64,000 bases of DNA from Mesoflavibacter profundi (GTDB lineage Bacteria; Bacteroidota; Bacteroidia; Flavobacteriales; Flavobacteriaceae). Under the pieces are notes generated by a model. The model did not search any database and had not been told where the DNA came from. It saw nothing but the letters and a program-made list of their open reading frames with translations. Positions 59,259 through 64,000 of this stretch are shown here, in pieces. Within the stretch, counting starts at the first letter, position 1; each line of letters starts with the position of its first letter. The stretch spans positions 1,890,800-1,954,799 of the forward strand of contig NZ_CP061703.1 of NCBI RefSeq assembly GCF_014764305.1, read 5' to 3'. A program made the translations under genes and the position numbers.

Positions 59259-60677
59259 TTAATTTAAATCCCAAAATAATTTTGTGGTTTGCTCATCGCC
59301 ACCAATAGCGGCAGATGCAGCACTCCAGTTTGTTTCATTTAGATTCTGCTCGTTAACAGGGTACGTATATCGAGTAGGAACTGGATTTGAAGTTACTGCA
59401 GGTAGATTAAATGTTGGATTGTCATATTTTCTCCAAACTGTCCATCCTTCAAAACCTCTGTTATACATTGCTAACCAGAATTGAGTTCCGATTTTCTGTC
59501 TCCAGTCTCCTTGAGCTGTTGTATAGGCTACTTCTGGATTTGTTAAATAAGATGTTACGTCACCAGCATTCCAAAATTCAAAAGAAGCAGTTATACCATT
59601 GTTGTAATGTTGTTCTGCAGTTCCACCTACTGTCCAAGTTCTATGAGCAGCTTCAGCTAAATAAAATGAAACTTCAGCAAAGTCTAATAGTACACCTGGT
59701 AAAGTTGGATCTAACATTAAATCTCCAACATGAGTATAGCTATTGTAACTATTATTGTCACCGTATATTCCTCCTGAATATGTATTCATTCCTAAATTAT
59801 CATCAAAATACGCACTTCTTCTAGGGTCATCAAGATCATTCATTACATCTACTATTGTATTCGCAGCAACAAAATCTGATCTTCCAGATTGTACTAAATC
59901 AACCCAAAGCGGATTTGTGTTAGGAGTAGAAGATTCATATTGAAATAAAGCATTATCAGCATTAGAAGTAAAAACTCCTGCAGAGTAAGCTTCTTCCACA
60001 ATTGTTTGTGATAGTGACGTGTTAAAATCTGACAACCTTATTCCTAATTTTAGTTTTAGCGAATTTGCAAATTTATTCCAAGCTGTCATATCTCCACCGT
60101 AAATGTTGTCAGCTGATGTAAAACCTGTACCGGTTAAATTAGGTATAGTAGCATCTAATCTATCTAATAAACTTAAGTAAATAGCTTCAGCGTCATCATA
60201 AGCTGGTAAAGTTTCATCACCCAATGCTTCAGTGTAAGGAATATCTCCAAATGTGTCCACAAGTTGCTGCCAAGTGTAAATTGATAACACTTCAATTTGT
60301 GCTAATCTTGCGTTCTTTTGTTGTTGTGATAATGCAGAAGCGTTAACTACGTCTTTTGCTGTGTTAAAATCTAATAGAACGTCTCTATACATTTCTGACC
60401 AATGATTTTGTGGGATATTTCTACCTGTAAAATCATAATTAGCCTCGTCTGTATAAGTTGTTTCAGTCCAATATTGCCCTAGTAATCTAAAGATGTTATT
60501 ATTAACATTTGTATTAGTCATTTGATCTACTAAGCTTTTGGTAGCTGAATTGTATAAAAACTCTGCTGCAACATCAGTAGGGTTTTTAGGGTCTCTGTTT
60601 AAATCTTCATACTGTTCGTCTGATTGACAACCAAATAAAACAGATAATGAAAATATTGTTATAAGTATTTTTTTCAT
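59259..60677 (-). CDS. SusD/RagB-family outer-membrane lipoprotein (unit 2)
   Basis: A 472-residue lipoprotein (lipobox VLFGCQSD, Cys about 17), of the SusD-like branch that lacks long insertions. Features are YEDLNRDPKNPTDVAAEFLYNSA near the N-terminus, QVEVLSIYTWQQLVDTFGDIPYTEAL-like region near 150, NKFANSLKLKLGIRLS, and a C-terminal RRYTYPVNEQNLN-type (PTRYTYPVNEQ) SusD signature. It starts 11 bases after the SusC stop. Its sequence is distant from that of unit 1, so the two units probably bind different ligands. Confidence 0.9.
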   Translation of the reverse strand: MKKILITIFSLSVLFGCQSDEQYEDLNRDPKNPTDVAAEFLYNSATKSLVDQMTNTNVNNNIFRLLGQYWTETTYTDEANYDFTGRNIPQNHWSEMYRDVLLDFNTAKDVVNASALSQQQKNARLAQIEVLSIYTWQQLVDTFGDIPYTEALGDETLPAYDDAEAIYLSLLDRLDATIPNLTGTGFTSADNIYGGDMTAWNKFANSLKLKLGIRLSDFNTSLSQTIVEEAYSAGVFTSNADNALFQYESSTPNTNPLWVDLVQSGRSDFVAANTIVDVMNDLDDPRRSAYFDDNLGMNTYSGGIYGDNNSYNSYTHVGDLMLDPTLPGVLLDFAEVSFYLAEAAHRTWTVGGTAEQHYNNGITASFEFWNAGDVTSYLTNPEVAYTTAQGDWRQKIGTQFWLAMYNRGFEGWTVWRKYDNPTFNLPAVTSNPVPTRYTYPVNEQNLNETNWSAASAAIGGDEQTTKLFWDLN

Positions 60678-60688
60678 AATCTAATTTT

Positions 60689-63600
60689 TTAGAATTGTAA
60701 TTTTAAAGATGCTCCAATTTCTCTAATTGAAGGGTATGAACCTGATTGGTATCCTTGAATATTTCCAGAACTTAAACCAGCTTCTGGATCTGCATAAGGA
60801 ACATTTTTATCTATAATCCAAAGGTTTCTACCTATTAGAGATAAAGATGCATTTGTAAATGGAAGTTTGTCAAGCATTTTATCTGTAAAAGAATAAGTTA
60901 TACTAGCTTCTCTTAATTTTACAAAACCTGCATCATATACGTGTTGTTTGTTTGCAGCACGTGCCCATCCCCAAGGGTTTGCATACCAACCAGCATAAGC
61001 TCTTACATCATTAGTAGAACCATCTGCTTGTACTCCAGGTAAGATTACACCTCCGCTATCTGCCCCAGTAGTTACTGGGTTTCTTACAGGGTTACCAAGA
61101 TCGTTTAATCCTGCTGTAAAGTCATATAAACCTGTTCCGTAGCCGTACCATGTGTCAAGAGAGAAAACATCTCCTCCTTTTTGAATGTCAATTAAGAAAC
61201 TTAAGTTTATGTTTTTATAAGTGAAACTATTATGGATACCAGCTGTCCAATCAGGATTTATGTCTCCAATTATTTCATTATTAGTTGCAGTTTTTAAATA
61301 GTATCCGTTTGTTCCAACAATAGGCTGTCCATTTTCATGATACACTAAGTTAGTACCTCTTATTATACCATAAGGTTGTCCTGGTGTTGCATTTAGAGAT
61401 ACACCACCTTGGAATGATCCTAATTGTAAATTGTCAATACCATCCGCTAGAGATACAACTAAACTTTCGTTTTTAGCCCAGTTTAAGTTAACATCCCATT
61501 TAAAATTATCTGATTGTAAAGGTCTACCGTTAAGTTGTACTTCCCAACCTTTATTTGAAATAGTTCCAGCGTTTAATAATACAGAAGAATATCCTGTTGA
61601 GTTAGAAACTGGTACACTTGTAATTTGATCAATATTCATTGTGTCATAGTAAGATACATCAAATCCTAATCTTCTGTTTAAGAATTGCATTTCAAGTCCT
61701 ATTTCCCAGTTCTCTTGTCTTTCAGGTCTAAGATTTAAATTGTTTTTAGCACTAGGGTTTGAAGCAGATCCGGTTCCATTAAATGGAGTGTTAATTCCGT
61801 AAGTATTGAATACTCTGTATGGGTTTGTGTCTGATCCTACTTCAGCATAGTTACCTCTAATCTTACCAAATGATAACCATTCTGCATCAAAAAGTTGAGA
61901 GAATAGTAAACTACCTGTAATAGAGAAATATCCATAAGTATTGTTGTCTATTGGTAAAGTAGAAGATCTATCTCTTCTATATGTACCTTCTAAGTAAGCA
62001 AACCCATCATAACCTAAACTTGCTCTAGCATAAAGACCATCTACTTTAGATTTAGCTTCATATTCTGAAGGAGCGTTAATAGGATTAACACTATTTGACA
62101 ATGCATATAAGCCTGCTAGGTTTAATCCTCCATTAGTTTGCGCAAAGATGCTGTTTCTTTCATTCACTCTTAAATTGAATCCTAAGTTTCCGTCAAGGTT
62201 TAATTTTTCAGTTAAATCTCTATTAAAATTAAGGATTAAATCATAGTTATACTCAGATACATTATTGTTGTATCTGCTGTAAGAAGAAACGTTTGCACTT
62301 CCAACATTTGTTCTTTCTTCTTGTAATTCAGAGTATGTGTCAAAAGTAAATCTACCTAATACGCTTAACCAATCATTTATTTCGTAATCTAATACTAAGT
62401 TTCCAAAGTATCTGTTTCTTTCGTCAGTTTGGTAATTTTCATAAAATGTCCAATAAGGGTTATCAGAATAAATTGGACTTAAATCTGTAGATGAATTTGG
62501 ATTCCAGGTAATATTGTCTCCTGTTGCAAAATAAGCTTGTTCTTGTTCAGCAACATCTACGTTTACTTGCCACCATTGTCTAAATTGTTGCATTACGTTA
62601 TTTGCATCATATCCAGTACCGTATCTTCCTTTTCCACCAGTATTTGTGTATGTAAAAGTTGTTGAAGCTGTTAATTTATCAGTTAAATCTTGTGAGCCAG
62701 AAAAGTTTATTGTGTTTCTTTTAATCTCACTATTAGGTAGGTTACCTTCTTGTAGTAAATTAGTAATTCCTAATCTAAAAGTACTTTTATCTGTTCCTCC
62801 ATCTAAAGACACAGAGTTAATTCTTGTAGCACCAGATTTCCATACATAGTTTGGATCGTTTTCACCAGCTACCCATGGAGATGCTTGTTGATAAGTGTCT
62901 AATTGAGGATAAATTGAATTCCATTGGAATACTTGTAATGAAGGATCAAATGCTGCTCCATAAGATGCATCTTCAGTAAATGGAGTTGTTAAATCTGGGT
63001 TACCGTCTCCATCAATATCTTCGTATCCAAAATATCCTGATGGGTCATCATAAAATTGACCATATCCTGCACCGTATTCTTTTTGGTAAACAGGTAATGT
63101 TTCCTTATCCGCAGAAGTCACCATATAACTAGAAGTTACTGTAACTCCAATCCCTTTTCTTTTTTGACCTCTTTTTGTTGTAATCATCACTACACCGTTA
63201 GAAGCTCTAGATCCATATAGTGCTGTTGCTGCTGCACCTTTAAGAATGTTTATAGATTCTATATCATCTGGGTTAATATCTGAAGCTGCATTACCGTAAT
63301 CGTATCCACCACGACCAGTAACCTGACCACTTGAATTAGAGTTTCCGTTGTCAATTGGAATTCCATCGATTACAAATAGGGCTTGGTTATTTCCAGCAAT
63401 AGAAGAATTACCTCTAATAACCACGTTTGTTGATCCTCCTAATGTACCAGAAGATTTAATATCTAAACCTGCTACTTTTCCAGAAAGAGAATTAACAAAG
63501 TTTGAAGCTTTAACCTTAGAAACTTCATCTCCTGAAACTTCTTGAGTTGCATAACCTAAACTTTTCTTTTCTCTTTTAATACCTAAAGCAGTTACAACTA

Positions 63601-63910
63601 CTTCATCTAATGTGTTGTCTGGTTGCAGACTTACATTTATGGTATTTGAAGATTCTACTGTTACTTCTTTTGTTCCATAGCCGACGTAACTAAAGGCTAA
63701 TACTTGACCGTTATTTACAGATATACTGTAATTACCGTCAAAATCTGTTGTTGTTCCGTTTGAAGTTCCTTTTACAGAAACGGTTGCCGATGGTAAAGGC
63801 AAGCCGTTTTCGTCGGAAACAACTCCAGAAACAGTTTTTTCTTGCGCAAATGAAAGTTGCACAATAAACGCTAGGAATAGCGTTAAAATTCCACTAAACT
63901 TTGTTTTCAT
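60689..63910 (-). CDS. SusC/RagA-family TonB-dependent outer-membrane transporter (unit 2)
   Basis: A 1073-residue SusC homologue. The signal peptide ends QLSFAQ, and the regulatory-like domain (KTVSGVVSDENGLPLPSATVSV) is almost identical to unit 1. After the plug start (DEVVVTALGIKREKK, VVIRGNSSIAGNNQALFVIDG) the sequence diverges strongly. It ends IGASLKLQF with the terminal aromatic residue required for barrel assembly. It pairs with the SusD gene downstream in one operon. The window ends 90 bases upstream; a promoter-like leader is present there. Confidence 0.94.
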   Translation of the reverse strand: MKTKFSGILTLFLAFIVQLSFAQEKTVSGVVSDENGLPLPSATVSVKGTSNGTTTDFDGNYSISVNNGQVLAFSYVGYGTKEVTVESSNTINVSLQPDNTLDEVVVTALGIKREKKSLGYATQEVSGDEVSKVKASNFVNSLSGKVAGLDIKSSGTLGGSTNVVIRGNSSIAGNNQALFVIDGIPIDNGNSNSSGQVTGRGGYDYGNAASDINPDDIESINILKGAAATALYGSRASNGVVMITTKRGQKRKGIGVTVTSSYMVTSADKETLPVYQKEYGAGYGQFYDDPSGYFGYEDIDGDGNPDLTTPFTEDASYGAAFDPSLQVFQWNSIYPQLDTYQQASPWVAGENDPNYVWKSGATRINSVSLDGGTDKSTFRLGITNLLQEGNLPNSEIKRNTINFSGSQDLTDKLTASTTFTYTNTGGKGRYGTGYDANNVMQQFRQWWQVNVDVAEQEQAYFATGDNITWNPNSSTDLSPIYSDNPYWTFYENYQTDERNRYFGNLVLDYEINDWLSVLGRFTFDTYSELQEERTNVGSANVSSYSRYNNNVSEYNYDLILNFNRDLTEKLNLDGNLGFNLRVNERNSIFAQTNGGLNLAGLYALSNSVNPINAPSEYEAKSKVDGLYARASLGYDGFAYLEGTYRRDRSSTLPIDNNTYGYFSITGSLLFSQLFDAEWLSFGKIRGNYAEVGSDTNPYRVFNTYGINTPFNGTGSASNPSAKNNLNLRPERQENWEIGLEMQFLNRRLGFDVSYYDTMNIDQITSVPVSNSTGYSSVLLNAGTISNKGWEVQLNGRPLQSDNFKWDVNLNWAKNESLVVSLADGIDNLQLGSFQGGVSLNATPGQPYGIIRGTNLVYHENGQPIVGTNGYYLKTATNNEIIGDINPDWTAGIHNSFTYKNINLSFLIDIQKGGDVFSLDTWYGYGTGLYDFTAGLNDLGNPVRNPVTTGADSGGVILPGVQADGSTNDVRAYAGWYANPWGWARAANKQHVYDAGFVKLREASITYSFTDKMLDKLPFTNASLSLIGRNLWIIDKNVPYADPEAGLSSGNIQGYQSGSYPSIREIGASLKLQF

Positions 63911-63960
63911 GTTGTTATTTATTTGAATTAGTCATTGCCAAAAATGATAATAAAAAGTTA
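63911..63960 (-). promoter_or_regulatory. Conserved leader and promoter of SusC unit 2
   Basis: Matches the leader of unit 1 in three blocks. CATTTTTG at 63939-63946 on the minus strand is near TAnnTTTG, and a TTGG about 19 bases upstream fits a -33 element. The remaining 40 bases to the window end hold no further feature. Confidence 0.5.
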
Positions 63961-64000
63961 ATAAACCAATAATAGTTGGTTAAAATTTAATTGTGGTTAA

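Noticed and set aside
59411-59824. 137-residue plus-strand open frame within the SusD gene
   Set aside because: It is antisense to a clear SusD-family gene, with no start signal or recognisable protein features.
53454-63910. SusCD region as a polysaccharide utilisation locus
   Set aside because: No glycoside hydrolase, polysaccharide lyase, sulfatase or hybrid regulator gene is present, so the substrate class cannot be claimed.

Overview
The window is a stretch of chromosome from a low-GC marine-type member of the Bacteroidetes, most likely Flavobacteriaceae. The evidence is: paired SusC/SusD outer-membrane uptake genes; signal peptides ending in the 'AQ' style; -7 boxes of the form TAnnTTTG; a short-LID adenylate kinase; an Mpl-type Mur ligase in the flavobacterial arrangement; and intergenic repeats of types common in that family. 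I see no rRNA, tRNA, CRISPR array, transposase or phage gene. Most of the window is core chromosome.

Layout. 1-3.8 kb: a minus-strand run of small Cys-rich protein, GT2 glycosyltransferase, ECF sigma factor, divergent Nramp-like transporter and lipA (cut by the window edge). 3.9-9.4 kb: an ECF sigma/RskA-like anti-sigma pair, murB, an aminotransferase, a retropepsin-like/PDZ protein and a DUF1573 protein. 9.6-14.1 kb (plus): valS, a coiled-coil lipoprotein and a membrane-anchored DRGH nuclease. 14.1-19.5 kb (minus): a KAS III-like enzyme, methyltransferase and glycosyltransferase cassette downstream of gcvP. 19.7-23.1 kb: a UbiA-like membrane protein, a third ECF sigma with a zinc-type anti-sigma, and a GbsR/MarR regulator next to a three-gene membrane operon. 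23.2-27.3 kb: an M3 peptidase, a pair of putative tandem small RNAs, and purE-purK. 27.4-30.5 kb (plus): a fused hypoxanthine phosphoribosyltransferase-adenylate kinase, obgE and an SDR. 30.5-38.3 kb (minus): a secreted protein of unknown function and a 2040-residue alpha-2-macroglobulin. 38.5-44.6 kb (plus): a TPR protein, mpl, a lipoprotein, a decayed duplicate of the mpl 3' end, and a membrane protein. 44.7-53.4 kb: small housekeeping and repair genes (paiB-like, radC, yjjG-like, rarA, rhomboid, rlmB). 53.5-63.9 kb (minus): two tandem SusC/SusD units.

How the genes work together. Nucleotide metabolism (purE, purK, hpt-adk) and envelope or cell-wall functions (murB, mpl, glycosyltransferases, alpha-2-macroglobulin, SusCD) dominate. 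Three ECF sigma factors lie in the first 21 kb, two of them with a cognate anti-sigma directly downstream. Several promoters match the Bacteroidetes -7 box well, and at least two of them lie only 4 nt from the start codon, which suggests leaderless mRNAs.

Best candidates for something new: two tandem RNA-like elements at 25.33-25.61 kb that share a 13-nt core between a 5' hairpin and a terminator; two identical-format operators that tie the GbsR-like regulator to the neighbouring membrane operon; a duplicated mpl 3' end 2 kb beyond the intact one, with a lipoprotein gene between; a dispersed palindromic repeat translated inside the alpha-2-macroglobulin gene; and a promoter inside the loop of the gcvP terminator.
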